A stretch of DNA of 64,000 nucleotides from Rhodospirillales bacterium 24-66-33 (GTDB lineage: Bacteria; Pseudomonadota; Alphaproteobacteria; Reyranellales; Reyranellaceae): the NCBI GenBank assembly GCA_002281855.1, contig NCHQ01000020.1:100398-164397 (forward strand), given 5' to 3'. The first letter of the stretch is position 1. Every line of letters starts with the position of its first letter. The notes beneath the pieces are model-generated. The model saw only the letters and a program-made list of their open reading frames with translations, searched no databases and was not told the DNA's origin. Of this stretch, positions 1 to 8,592 are shown piece after piece. Both the position numbers and the translations under genes were made by a program.

Positions 1-1
1 C

Positions 2-586
2 TCGCCCTGGCTCATCCAGGATGCCGTCTCGCGGGGCCATGAAGTCTCCTGCCATGGCTGGCGCTGGGAGAAGCACGCCCACATGGAGGAGACGAAGGAG
101 CGCGAGATCATCGCCCGCACCGTCAAGGCGCTGACCGAGATTGCCGGCACGCGCCCCGTGGGCTGGCACACCCGCTCGACGCCGTCGCCCAACACGCGGC
201 GCCTGCTCGTCGAGGAAGGCGGCTTCCTCTACGACAGTGACGACTACTCGGACGATCTGCCGTTCCATGTCGAGGTCGCCGGCAGGCGGCACCTGGTGCT
301 GCCTTACAGCTTCGACACCAACGACATGCACTATCACCAGGGCTTCCACCGCTTCGTCTCCGCGCGCGATTTCGCCGACTACACGACCGACGCGTTCGAC
401 ACGCTGTGGGCCGAGGGCGAGCGGTTCCCGAAGATGATGTCGATCGGCCTGCACCTGCGCATGATCGGCCGCCCCGGCCGCATCGCCGCGCTCGACCGCA
501 TCGTGTCGCACATGAAGCAGAAGGGCGGCGCCTGGTTCGCCACCCGCCGCCAGATCGCCGAGCACTGGAAGGCGCGGTTCGGGTAA
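2..586 (+). CDS. Polysaccharide deacetylase family protein, PuuE allantoinase-like (5' partial)
   Basis: The gene enters from outside the window; the frame is open from base 2 and ends in TAA at 584-586. Family members are metal-dependent amidohydrolases with a NodB-like fold; the PuuE branch opens allantoin to allantoate in purine degradation. The visible part begins SPWLIQDAVSRGHEVSCHGW, a deacetylase metal-site region (the SCHGW histidine), and later has PKMMSIGLHLRMIGRPGR, which resembles the PuuE-type signature. The product ends at FATRRQIAEHWKARFG, typical of a complete C-terminus. No other purine gene is visible downstream, so allantoinase is a family-based guess; a chitooligosaccharide or other amide substrate is possible. 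It converges with the thioesterase gene across a palindromic element. Confidence 0.75.
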   Translation, partial: SPWLIQDAVSRGHEVSCHGWRWEKHAHMEETKEREIIARTVKALTEIAGTRPVGWHTRSTPSPNTRRLLVEEGGFLYDSDDYSDDLPFHVEVAGRRHLVLPYSFDTNDMHYHQGFHRFVSARDFADYTTDAFDTLWAEGERFPKMMSIGLHLRMIGRPGRIAALDRIVSHMKQKGGAWFATRRQIAEHWKARFG

Positions 587-598
587 TTCAAAAAATGT

Positions 599-718
599 CG
601 TCGTCTCGACCGGAGCACCGAAGGTGCGGAGCGGAGAGACCTTCTTTCAACAATAAGCCGGCAAATCGTGGAGAGAAGGTCTCTCCACTCCGCGCTGCGC
701 GCTCCGGTCGAGACGACG
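599..718. repeat. Long palindromic intergenic element (convergent gap)
   Basis: An 18-bp arm at 599-616 (CGTCGTCTCGACCGGAGC) is perfectly inverted at 701-718. The inner flanks also pair imperfectly: GGAGAGACCTTCT near 633-645 pairs with AGAAGGTCTCTCC near 674-686. The whole unit can fold as one long hairpin. It lies between two convergent genes and may end transcription from both sides; it looks like a dispersed extragenic palindrome rather than a gene. Confidence 0.75.
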
Positions 719-741
719 GAGCTTACTTAGGATCAACTCGC

Positions 742-1215
742 TTACGCCTTCACCTTCGGGCGCACGATCTTGATCGTCGAGGTCGAGTGGACGATCAGGC
801 GGCCCTTCTCGTCCTTGAGGTCCCCGTCGAGGAAGCCGACCGAGCCGCCCCAGCGCAGGACGCGACCCTCGGCATAGACGATGCCCGGCCCCATCGCTTC
901 GAAGAAGCTGATCTTGAGTTCGAGGGTCGGCACGGCGACGCCGAGCTTGCCCTTGACGATGGCGGCGTTTGCCATGGCACTGTCGACCATGCCGGTCAGG
1001 AAGCCGCCCTGGCAGACGCGGCCCTGCGAATGGCAGAAGGCCGGCACGACTTCGAACCGGAATCGCGCATAGCCGCGCGCCGAGTCGATATCGAGCAGTT
1101 CGCCGTTCAGCGTCTTCACCGCCTCGGGCGGGTTGGCACGCAGGATCTCGAGCATCTCCGAATCGTGCATGAGATCCTTGGGGAAGTTCTGGAAGTCTGG
1201 ATGGGCTGAGCTCAT
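742..1215 (-). CDS. PaaI-type hotdog-fold acyl-CoA thioesterase
   Basis: The 157-residue product fits the PaaI/YbgC-like hotdog thioesterases that hydrolyse acyl-CoA esters, often aromatic ones, in the cytoplasm. Visible features are the segment VCQGGFLTGMVDSAMANA, where the hotdog helix with Gly-Gly and an acidic residue sits, followed by LELKISFFEAMGPGIVYAEG and GRLIVHSTSTIKI, the usual last strand. The start ATG at 1215 is chosen because residues upstream in the same open frame do not resemble the family; the frame runs on only because of high GC. The neighbour on the other side is an oxygenase-type reductase, so a role in aromatic or lipid catabolism is possible but not shown. Confidence 0.8.
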   Translation of the reverse strand: MSSAHPDFQNFPKDLMHDSEMLEILRANPPEAVKTLNGELLDIDSARGYARFRFEVVPAFCHSQGRVCQGGFLTGMVDSAMANAAIVKGKLGVAVPTLELKISFFEAMGPGIVYAEGRVLRWGGSVGFLDGDLKDEKGRLIVHSTSTIKIVRPKVKA

Positions 1216-1389
1216 GGGGCGGGGACTATAACGGACGGACGGAAGCCCGCACCTTTTCCAGAAGCTGGATGAGCGTCCGCGTTTCGGTCGTCGAAAGGAC
1301 GCCCGGCGGAGCGCCGCAGGTGGACGGCCCTTCGCCGGAGCGCTAGACGCGGACTGTTTCGGAAGCACACCCATTCGCCGGCGCACCAG

Positions 1390-2427
1390 ATGAGTTTCAA
1401 AGTTCGCATCGCCTCCGCCGACCGCACGATCGACGTGCCGGCCGGCGCCACCATCCTGGAAGCCGCGCTCGATGCCGGCATTTCCTATCCGTTCGGCTGC
1501 CAGTCCGGCAACTGCGGCGCCTGCAAGTCGCTGCTCGTGAAGGGCGAGGTGACGATGGCGGGCTATTCCGAGTTCGCGCTGTCTGACGACGAGAAGGCGC
1601 GCGGCCTGATCCTGGCCTGCCGCGCCGTGCCGGGGGACGCGTGCGAAGTCGCATGGCAGGAGGAGGACGATCTGCTCGTCCATCCGCGGCGCCTGCTCGA
1701 CTGCAGGGTCGTGGCCCTCGACGACGCCACCCACGACATCAAGCGCATCCGCCTCGAGATCGTCTCGGGCGGTCCCTTCGAATTTTCCGCCGGCCAGTTC
1801 GCGTCGGTGACCTTCGAAGGCTGCCCGCCGCGCGACTATTCGATGGCCAACGTGCCGGGCGACCCGATCCTCGAATTCCATATCCGCCGCACGGCGGGGG
1901 GCGCCACCAGCGCCCATGTGTGGGAAAAGCTGAAGGTCGGCGACAGCGTACGGGTCGAAGGCCCGTTCGGCGCCTCCTACCTGCGCGAGAGCCATCGCGG
2001 TCCGATCATCGCGGTGGCCGGCGGTTCGGGCATGGCGCCGATCAAGTCGATCATCGAGCGGGCGCTGCAGAAGGAACTGCCGCAGCACATCTATTTCTAT
2101 TTCGGCGTCCGCAGCGAACGCGACCTCTATCTGCACGACCACTTCGCGGCGCTGGCGGAGAAGCACAAGACCCTGCACTTCATCCCGGTGCTGAGCGAAG
2201 GCGGTGAGTCGAGCCTGCGGCAAGGTCTGGTGCACGAGGCCGTGGCCCAGGACTTCGACGAGGTCGATGGCTGCACGGCCTATCTCGCGGGCCCTCCCGT
2301 GATGGTCGAGGCCGCGACCCTGCTGCTGGAACAGCGCGGCATGCGGCGCCTCGATATCCATGCCGATGCCTTCTACACGGCGGCCGAAATGGCGAGCGCG
2401 GGGAAGAAAACGGGCGCGGACCGATGA
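1390..2427 (+). CDS. 2Fe-2S ferredoxin / FAD / NAD(P)H oxidoreductase (oxygenase reductase type)
   Basis: This 345-residue electron-transfer protein passes electrons from NAD(P)H through FAD to a plant-type 2Fe-2S centre and on to a partner oxygenase or dehydratase. Order of domains: ferredoxin (about 1-90) with cluster ligands Cys37, Cys42, Cys45 and Cys77 in the CQSGNCGAC...LAC pattern; FAD-binding barrel (about 100-200) with RDYSMAN; NAD(P)-binding domain (about 205-335) with AVAGGSGMAPIKS. Length and order match phenol hydroxylase reductases and CDP-6-deoxyglucoseen reductase (AscD/RfbI). No oxygenase component is adjacent. It overlaps the following SDR gene by four bases (ATGA), so the two are probably translated together. 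Confidence 0.85.
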   Translation: MSFKVRIASADRTIDVPAGATILEAALDAGISYPFGCQSGNCGACKSLLVKGEVTMAGYSEFALSDDEKARGLILACRAVPGDACEVAWQEEDDLLVHPRRLLDCRVVALDDATHDIKRIRLEIVSGGPFEFSAGQFASVTFEGCPPRDYSMANVPGDPILEFHIRRTAGGATSAHVWEKLKVGDSVRVEGPFGASYLRESHRGPIIAVAGGSGMAPIKSIIERALQKELPQHIYFYFGVRSERDLYLHDHFAALAEKHKTLHFIPVLSEGGESSLRQGLVHEAVAQDFDEVDGCTAYLAGPPVMVEAATLLLEQRGMRRLDIHADAFYTAAEMASAGKKTGADR

Positions 2428-3371
2428 GCGGTCTCCTGCACGGCCGCGTCCCCATCGTCACCGGCGCCGGCCGCGGCATCGGCCGCGCCATCGCCGAGTC
2501 GCTGGTCGCCGCGGGGGCACAGGTCGTCGTGGCCGACAACGGCACTTCGATCGCGGGCGCCGGCGGCGACCCGGAGGCGGCGCGCACCGCGGTCAAGGAG
2601 CTGAACGACAGGGCCGGCACCACGAAAGCGCTCGCCTTCACCGAGAGCGTCGCCTCGCCAGGCGTCGCGAAGCAGCTCGTCGACCTCGCGGTCAAGACGT
2701 TCGGCGGCATCGACATCGTCGTGAACAACGCCGCCATCCTGCGCGACGCTCCGGTCTTCCGCGCCGATCCGGCCGACTGGGATGCCGTGATCCGCACCAA
2801 CCTCTCCTCGGCCTTCTACGTGATCAACGCCGCCTCGGCTGCCATGCGCGATCAGGGCAGGACGGGCCGCGGCGGGAAGGACGGCTACGACTGGGGCCGC
2901 ATCGTCAACATCGTCTCCTCCGCGGGCCTCTACGGAAACCTGGGCCAGGCGGCCTATGCCAGCGCCAAGGCCGGACTGTTCGGGCTGACCCGGGTCGCGG
3001 CCATGGACCTTGCGCAGGCGCAGATTACCGCCAATGCCGTGGCGCCGTTCGCGCGCACCCGCGTCACCGAGATCTTCCAGCCCGCCAGCGAGGCTGAGGA
3101 AGCCTACAAGGAGCGCGCGCTGAGGGTCGGCGCGCACCATGTCGCCAATCTCGTGACGGCGCTCTGCTCCCCGGCCGGCAAAGCCATCACCGGCCAGCTG
3201 CTGGGCGTGCGCGGGCGCGAGGTCTTCCTGTTCGGCCAGCCGCGGCCGCTCGCGCGCCTCGAAGCCGGCGCCCCGGACACGCTTGCCCAAGACGTGGTGG
3301 ACAAGCTCGGCGGCCAGTTCAGCGATCTCTCGACGGATATCGAAGCCTTCGATACCGAACCCCTCGTCTGA
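2424..3371 (+). CDS. SDR family oxidoreductase (3-hydroxyacyl-CoA dehydrogenase-like)
   Basis: This 315-residue NAD(P)-dependent short-chain dehydrogenase has the cofactor motif TGAGRGIG near residues 13-20, the structural motif NNAA, and the catalytic triad Ser (IVSSAG), Tyr and Lys in YASAK. The insertions around GKDGYDWGRIVN and the C-terminal extension beyond the standard 250 residues resemble the dehydrogenase part of peroxisomal-type multifunctional enzyme 2 and related bacterial SDRs acting on hydroxyacyl-CoA or steroid substrates. The ATG sits in an ATGA overlap with the reductase gene. Substrate is unknown. Confidence 0.85.
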   Translation: MSGLLHGRVPIVTGAGRGIGRAIAESLVAAGAQVVVADNGTSIAGAGGDPEAARTAVKELNDRAGTTKALAFTESVASPGVAKQLVDLAVKTFGGIDIVVNNAAILRDAPVFRADPADWDAVIRTNLSSAFYVINAASAAMRDQGRTGRGGKDGYDWGRIVNIVSSAGLYGNLGQAAYASAKAGLFGLTRVAAMDLAQAQITANAVAPFARTRVTEIFQPASEAEEAYKERALRVGAHHVANLVTALCSPAGKAITGQLLGVRGREVFLFGQPRPLARLEAGAPDTLAQDVVDKLGGQFSDLSTDIEAFDTEPLV

Positions 3372-3501
3372 GGACAGCCGTCCACGGCAAGGCGGCTACC
3401 CCTGTCACCGGCTCGCCCTTCGAAAGCGAGTCTCTGAAGCGCCAACGAGCAATTTTGTTGCGCCAGCGCTCGCCGCGGCACAGGATTCAGGGGCTGCGAC
3501 A

Positions 3502-3545
3502 TTGGCTTCGATTGTTTCGCTTATTTCGTTTGTTTCGTTTATTCG
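3502..3545. repeat. Imperfect 9-bp tandem repeat, about 4.9 copies, upstream of hydrolase
   Basis: Consecutive 9-bp units read TTGGCTTCG, ATTGTTTCG, CTTATTTCG, TTTGTTTCG and a last unit TTTATTCG that is one base short, with consensus TTTRTTTCG. The array is A+T-rich in a G+C-rich genome and ends about 64 bp before the ATG at 3609. It could be an iterated regulator-binding site in the promoter of the hydrolase gene. No protein evidence supports translation through it. Confidence 0.6.
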
Positions 3546-3608
3546 TCGTGACTCCGACTTTTCCAACGGTCTGCTAGGTTGATCCTCTTCTGAGAGGAGA
3601 CGCTCCGC

Positions 3609-4445
3609 ATGAGTTCCTACGCCGCGCCATCCCGCACCGTCGGGCGGCTGAAGCGCCCGTTTGGCAATCTCCACTACGAAGTCAGCGGCAGCGGCCCCGC
3701 GCTGATCTTCGCCCACGGGCTGGGCGGCAATCACCTGAGCTGGTGGCAGCAGGTGGCGCACTTCGCGCCGAACTACACCTGCGTGACGTTTGCCCATCGC
3801 GGCTTCGCGCCGTCGGATACGGTCGCGAACGGAGTCGATCCCGCCGACTATCCGGGCGACCTCGCCGCCCTGATCGATCATCTCGGCCTTGCCGAGGTGC
3901 GGCTGGTCGCGCAGTCGATGGGCGGCTGGACGATGCTGGAATATGCGCTCGCCCATCCGGACCGCGTGAAGGCGCTGGTGCTGAGCTCGACCTCGGGGAC
4001 GCTCGACCGCCGCGGCAGCGATCCGTCCGGCGGCACCGCGTACGATGCCTGGTTGGCCACATCCGAGGCCGCGATCGCCGCCGGCATGGCGCGCGGCATC
4101 CATCCGGCGATGGGCGAACGCGCGGCCGAGGCCTTCCCCGCGCTACACCTTCTCTATCGCAGCATCGACGAGATGGCCGGTACGCTCGACAAGGAAAAGC
4201 TGCGCGCCGGCCTGCGCCGCACGGCGACGCGCACCCTGGCGGAATTGAAGACGTTTCGCGTGCCGACCCTGCTGATCGCCGGCAGCGAGGACACCGTCTT
4301 CCCGCCGTTCCTGGCAAGCGCCATCGCGACAAGCCTGCCCTGCGGCGAAGCCCAGATCATCGAGGAGGCCGGACACTCGCCATATTTCGAGCAGGCCGCT
4401 AGGTTCAACGCGCTGGTCGACGCATTCCTCGCGCGACCGCGCTAG
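3609..4445 (+). CDS. Alpha/beta fold hydrolase
   Basis: The 278-residue protein is a canonical soluble alpha/beta hydrolase. The oxyanion-hole region is HGLGGN, the nucleophile elbow is AQSMGGW (G/A-x-S-x-G), and the C-terminal His is in EAGHSPYFEQ; an acid residue follows the strand in LLIAGSEDTVFPP. The family includes esterases, lactonases and ring-cleavage hydrolases, and nothing visible fixes the substrate. The start has a good ribosome binding site (GAGAGGAG, 3593-3600). The TTG-started M81 gene follows after nine bases, so the two and the SBP behind them may form an operon. Confidence 0.85.
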   Translation: MSSYAAPSRTVGRLKRPFGNLHYEVSGSGPALIFAHGLGGNHLSWWQQVAHFAPNYTCVTFAHRGFAPSDTVANGVDPADYPGDLAALIDHLGLAEVRLVAQSMGGWTMLEYALAHPDRVKALVLSSTSGTLDRRGSDPSGGTAYDAWLATSEAAIAAGMARGIHPAMGERAAEAFPALHLLYRSIDEMAGTLDKEKLRAGLRRTATRTLAELKTFRVPTLLIAGSEDTVFPPFLASAIATSLPCGEAQIIEEAGHSPYFEQAARFNALVDAFLARPR

Positions 4446-4454
4446 GAGGTTTCT

Positions 4455-5990
4455 TTGTCCCAGGACAATCCGCGTATCGCCGTTCTCGGCTTCGCCATCG
4501 AGTGCAACCGGTTCGCACCGGTGACGACGGCGGAGGATTTCGAACACGACGTCGACATCCGCGGCAACCGTATCGTGAGCGAGGCGCGCTCCGGCAAGTC
4601 GATCACCATGCCCGACCTGCCGGGCTTCTTCACCGAGATGGATCGCACGGGCAACTGGACGCCGGTGCCGTTGCGCGTCTCGCTGGCGCAGCCCGGCGGT
4701 CCAGTGGAAGAACAGTTCTTCAAGGCCTACCTCGCCGAGATCGAATCCGGCCTGAAGTCGGTCCTGCCGGTCGATGCGATCTTCGTCTCCTGCCATGGCG
4801 CCGCACTCGCGGAGGGCACCGACGATCCCGACGGCGACCTGTTCGAGATGCTGCGCCGCGTCACCGGTCCCGACGTGCCCATCGTCTCGGTGTTCGACCT
4901 GCACGCCAACGTCTCGCGCCGCATGACCGACAATCTCAGCGTCTTCGTCGGCTATCTCGAAAACCCGCATGTCGACATCTACGAGCGCGGCGTCGAGGCG
5001 GCGAAGCACATGCGCGAGCTGCTCGCCGGCACGCGCACCGCGGTCGAGATGGTCAAGATCCCGCTGGTCCCGCCGCAGATCGCCCTGCTCACCGCACGCG
5101 GTCCCTATGCCGACCTCATCAAGTACGGCCAGACGAAGGTCGGCGGGGACATCCTCAACGTCTCCGTGATGGCGGGCTTCGCCTACAGCGACAGTCCCAA
5201 GAACGGCCTCACCGCCGTCGTCACGGCGCGCAACGGCAACCGCAAGGCGGCGGGCGACCTGGCGCTCGACATCGCCCAGCGCGCCTGGGGAACGAGGGAA
5301 CGGTTCAAGCGGGAGATGATGAACCTGGCCGATGCGGTGCAGCACGCCACCGCCATCGGCCGCGACAAGCGGCGCAAGCCGATCATCCTGGCCGACGTCG
5401 CCGACAATCCCGGCGGCGGCGGCCGCGGCAACACCACCTATCTGCTGCGCGCGCTCAAGGCGGCGCGGGCGCAGGGCGTCTATTTCGGCGTGTTCAACGA
5501 CGCGGCCCTCGCGGCCCAGGCGCACGCGCTGGGCGAAGGCGCGATTTTCAACGCCTCCTTCAACACGCAGGAGCATCAGGAATTCTCCCTGCCCTTCGAT
5601 TGCGAAGCCAAGGTGGTGAAGCTCTCCGACGGCCAGTATGTCGGCCGTCGCGGCGTGCTGAAGAACGTCTCGGCCGACATGGGGCCGTCGGCGCTGCTCG
5701 ATCTCGGCGGCATCCTCATCGTCGTCATCAGCATCCGCTGCCAGTGCATGGACCCGCGCCAGTTCGAGATGTTTGGCCTGGACATTGCACAGGCCCGGAC
5801 GGTGGTCGTGAAGAGCCGTGGCCACTTCCGCGGCGGCTTCGACGAGTTCTTCAAGCCGGAGCAGATCTACGAAGTCGATTGTCCGGGCCTGACCTCGCCG
5901 GTGCTGGCGAACTTCACCTGGACCAAACTGCCGAGGCCCGTCTATCCGCTCGACGAAGAAACGAGCTGGACTCCTCCGGCCATCAATTGA
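4455..5990 (+). CDS. M81 family metallopeptidase (MlrC-like), TTG start
   Basis: The 511-residue product belongs to the MlrC family, named after an enzyme of microcystin degradation; most members act on unknown small peptides or cyclic amides and bind zinc. Visible motifs are ECNRF near the N-terminus, SCHGAA around residue 115, VFDLHANVSRRM around 150 and the domain-linking ADNPGGGGRGNTT around 318. The start is TTG at 4455, chosen because a strong Shine-Dalgarno (AGGAGGT, 4444-4450) sits just ahead and the family N-terminus (RIAVLGFAIECNRF) begins there; no ATG fits. It lies between a hydrolase and a peptide-type binding protein, which suggests uptake and hydrolysis of a peptide-like compound. 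Confidence 0.88.
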   Translation: MSQDNPRIAVLGFAIECNRFAPVTTAEDFEHDVDIRGNRIVSEARSGKSITMPDLPGFFTEMDRTGNWTPVPLRVSLAQPGGPVEEQFFKAYLAEIESGLKSVLPVDAIFVSCHGAALAEGTDDPDGDLFEMLRRVTGPDVPIVSVFDLHANVSRRMTDNLSVFVGYLENPHVDIYERGVEAAKHMRELLAGTRTAVEMVKIPLVPPQIALLTARGPYADLIKYGQTKVGGDILNVSVMAGFAYSDSPKNGLTAVVTARNGNRKAAGDLALDIAQRAWGTRERFKREMMNLADAVQHATAIGRDKRRKPIILADVADNPGGGGRGNTTYLLRALKAARAQGVYFGVFNDAALAAQAHALGEGAIFNASFNTQEHQEFSLPFDCEAKVVKLSDGQYVGRRGVLKNVSADMGPSALLDLGGILIVVISIRCQCMDPRQFEMFGLDIAQARTVVVKSRGHFRGGFDEFFKPEQIYEVDCPGLTSPVLANFTWTKLPRPVYPLDEETSWTPPAIN

Positions 5991-6001
5991 GGGAGCCCTT
6001 C

Positions 6002-7567
6002 ATGCTGCGTCGTGCCCTGTTCGCCGCCGTCGCGCTGCTCGCCGCAGCGCCTGCTCAAGCCCAGCCCAGCAAGACGCTGAAAGTCGTCATGCAGTCGGAT
6101 CTCAAGATCATCGATCCGGTCTGGACCACGGCCTACATCGTCCGCAATCACGGCTATCTCATCTACGACACGCTGTTCGCGCTCGACGCCAAGCTCGAGC
6201 CGCGGCCGCAGATGGTCGAGAGCTGGACGGTGAGCGACGACCAGCTCACCTGGACCTTCAAGCTCCCCGAGGGCCTGAAGTGGCATGACGGCCAGCCGGT
6301 GACGACGGCGGACGTTCTGCCGTCGATCAATCGCTTCACCGCCAAGGACACGCTGGGCGGCCTGCTGGGCAAGCAGACCCGGGAGATGAAGGCGCTCGAC
6401 GACCGGACCTTCCAGATCGTCCTGAAGCAGCCCTATGGCATGATGCTGAAGACGCTGGCCAAGCCATCCTCCATTCCGCCCTTCATCATGCCCAAGCGGG
6501 TCGCCGAGACGCCGGTCACCCAGCAGATTTCCGACACGACGGGCTCGGGGCCGTTCATCTTCAAGAAGGACGAATGGAAGCCCGGCGAGAAGGTCGTCTA
6601 TCTCCGCAATCCCGACTACAAGCCGCGCGCCGAGCCGCCCTCGGGCCTGGCCGGCGGCAAGGTGGCCAAGGTCGATCGCGTCGAATGGGTCTCGATCCCC
6701 GACGCGCAGACCGCGATCAACGCCCTGCAGCAGGGCGAGATCGACATGATCGAGCAGCCCTCGCACGACCTGCTGCCGGTCATCGAGAAGGACAAGAACG
6801 TCGAGATCGTCATTCCCGACCAGCTCGGCTCGACCTACATCCTGCGCTTCAACTGGAAACAGCCGCCGTTCAACGACGTGCGCTACCGCCGTGCCGCCAT
6901 GGTCGCGCTCAACCAGAAGGACTTCCTGCAGGCGGTCATCGGCGATCCGCGCTACTACAAGGTCTGCAAGGCCATGTTCGGCTGCGGCACGCCGCTCGAG
7001 AATGCGGCCGGCACCGAAGGGATACTCGAATCGCGCTTCGATGAGTCGAAGAAGATCCTGAAGGAGGCCGGCTATGACGGCACGCCGATCGTGCTGCTGC
7101 AGTCGACCGACCTCGCCGTGCTGACCAACCTCGCGCCGGTGGCGAAGACATTGCTGGAGCGCGGCGGCTTCAAGGTCGACATGCAGTCGATGGACTGGCA
7201 GACGCTGGTCGCCCGACGGGCCAAGAAGGTGCCGGTGGCCGAGGGCGGCTGGAACATCGCCATGACGGCGGCGGCCGCGGTGCTGCTGATCGACCCGGTC
7301 AACAACCATTATGCCGAGGCGAGCGGAGACCGCGCGCAGTTCGGCTGGCCGCTCGACGAGGAGATCGAACGCCTTCGCCTGGCCTTTGTCGGCGAAGGCG
7401 ATCCGAAGAAGCAGTTCGAGATCGCCGAGCAGGTCCAGAAGCGCATCCTGGACGGCGGCGTCACGGTGCCGCTCGGCCAGTTCCTGCAGCCCATGGCCCG
7501 GCGCAAGGGCGTGACGGGCAACATCGAATCGCCCATCACGGTGTTCTGGAACGTCGAGAAGAAGTAG
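6002..7567 (+). CDS. ABC transporter substrate-binding protein, family 5 (peptide/nickel type)
   Basis: The 521-residue periplasmic binding protein begins with a Sec signal peptide (MLRRALFAAVALLAAAPAQAQ, with AQA cleavage) and continues with the family 5 pattern: LKIIDPVWTTAYIVRNHGYLIYDTLF-type start region, a WTFKLPEGLKWHDGQPVT motif near 85-105, and GSGPFIFKKDEWKPG near 180-195. Such proteins deliver di- or oligopeptides, or other small solutes, to a DppBCDF-type importer. No permease or ATPase gene is next to it, so it must work with a transporter encoded elsewhere. It starts 11 bases after the M81 peptidase, suggesting a shared substrate. Confidence 0.88.
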   Translation: MLRRALFAAVALLAAAPAQAQPSKTLKVVMQSDLKIIDPVWTTAYIVRNHGYLIYDTLFALDAKLEPRPQMVESWTVSDDQLTWTFKLPEGLKWHDGQPVTTADVLPSINRFTAKDTLGGLLGKQTREMKALDDRTFQIVLKQPYGMMLKTLAKPSSIPPFIMPKRVAETPVTQQISDTTGSGPFIFKKDEWKPGEKVVYLRNPDYKPRAEPPSGLAGGKVAKVDRVEWVSIPDAQTAINALQQGEIDMIEQPSHDLLPVIEKDKNVEIVIPDQLGSTYILRFNWKQPPFNDVRYRRAAMVALNQKDFLQAVIGDPRYYKVCKAMFGCGTPLENAAGTEGILESRFDESKKILKEAGYDGTPIVLLQSTDLAVLTNLAPVAKTLLERGGFKVDMQSMDWQTLVARRAKKVPVAEGGWNIAMTAAAAVLLIDPVNNHYAEASGDRAQFGWPLDEEIERLRLAFVGEGDPKKQFEIAEQVQKRILDGGVTVPLGQFLQPMARRKGVTGNIESPITVFWNVEKK

Positions 7568-7581
7568 GCGGCCATTGTCGT

Positions 7582-7675
7582 CTGGAGCGAAGCGAAAGAC
7601 CTAGCAGACCGACCAGAGGGCTCCTTGACTAGCGCCAGATCCTTTGCTGCGCTCCAGAGCGGGGGTTACCCCGCT
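7582..7675. repeat. Palindromic element in convergent gap
   Basis: A 21-bp arm at 7582-7602 (CTGGAGCGAAGCGAAAGACC...) is inverted with a few mismatches at 7637-7657. It is followed by a tight hairpin at 7658-7675, with stem AGCGGGG/CCCCGCT and loop GTTA. The element fills the gap between the convergent SBP and pirin genes and may act as a terminator in both directions. Confidence 0.6.
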
Positions 7676-7713
7676 CGCGATGACAGTAGGGACTCGCTGG
7701 GGTCCCGTTCCTT

Positions 7714-8592
7714 CTACCGATCCGGCAGCGGGATGAACTCGGGATCCCCTGCCACCATGGCGAAGCGCTTCTCGCGCCAGTCTTCCTTGGCCTTCTCGAT
7801 CCGCTCCTTGCTCGAGGAAACGAAGTTCCACCAGATGTGACGCGGGCCGTCGATCGTGGCGCCGCCCAGCAGCATGGCCTTGGCGCCCTCCGGTCCGGCC
7901 AACACCTCGACGGTCTGGCCGGGCGCCAGCACCGCGAGATCGCCAACGCCGAGCTGGCTCTCGCCGACCACCATCATGCCCTCGGCGACGTAGATCGCGC
8001 GCTCCTCGTGATCGGGGGTGACGGCCAGCGAGGCGCCGGCGGTCATCTCCACGCCGACGTAGAAAATCGGTGAGAAATGGGTCGTGGGCGCCGTGCGGCC
8101 GGCATAGGTGCCGACGATCAGACGCAGCGAGGCGCCGCCCTCGGTCCAGGCCGGAAGCCGGGCCGCCTCGACATGCTCGAACGCCGGCGCCGTCTCCTCA
8201 TGTGTCTTCGGCAGCGCCACCCAGGTCTGGACGCCGTGCATGCGGAAGCCGGTGGCGCGCATCTCGGGCTCGGTGCGCTCGCTGTGGACAATGCCACTGC
8301 CGGCGGTCATCCAGTTCACGTCGCCTGGCCGGATCGCCTGCGAATAGCCCAGGCTGTCACGATGGTAGATGCCGCCATCGAACAGGTAGGTCACGGTGGC
8401 GAGGCCGATATGCGGATGCGGCCGGACTTCCATGCCGCCACCCGGCGGCACGTCCATCGGGCCGAAATGGTCGAGGAAGATGAAGGGCCCGACGGTACGC
8501 CGCTTGACGCTCGGCAGGACACGGCGGACCGCGAAACCGCCTCCCAGATCGTGCGCCCGTCCCTGGATCAGAAGCTCGATCGGATCGGCCAT
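7714..8592 (-). CDS. Pirin family protein
   Basis: This 292-residue bicupin is a pirin. The N-terminal cupin carries the metal-binding histidines in RPHPHIGLATVTYLF and GSGIVHSE, and the C-terminal cupin has the usual VTPDHEERAIYVAEG region. Bacterial pirins include quercetin 2,3-dioxygenases and regulators of redox or central metabolism; iron is the usual metal. The leading MADPIELLIQGRAHDLGGGFAVRRVLP region is typical of the quercetinase-type branch. It is a single gene, divergent from the M23 peptidase, with a 400-bp gap between them. Confidence 0.9.
   Translation of the reverse strand: MADPIELLIQGRAHDLGGGFAVRRVLPSVKRRTVGPFIFLDHFGPMDVPPGGGMEVRPHPHIGLATVTYLFDGGIYHRDSLGYSQAIRPGDVNWMTAGSGIVHSERTEPEMRATGFRMHGVQTWVALPKTHEETAPAFEHVEAARLPAWTEGGASLRLIVGTYAGRTAPTTHFSPIFYVGVEMTAGASLAVTPDHEERAIYVAEGMMVVGESQLGVGDLAVLAPGQTVEVLAGPEGAKAMLLGGATIDGPRHIWWNFVSSSKERIEKAKEDWREKRFAMVAGDPEFIPLPDR

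Noticed and set aside
742..2361. A 539-residue minus-strand open frame covering the thioesterase and the reductase gene
   Set aside because: Only the last 157 residues look like a protein family; the rest is antisense to the well-supported ferredoxin reductase.
4143..5825. A 560-residue minus-strand open frame opposite the M81 gene
   Set aside because: Composition (Asp/Arg/His/Val-rich) is the usual high-GC antisense shadow and no domain is visible; the plus-strand gene has clear motifs.
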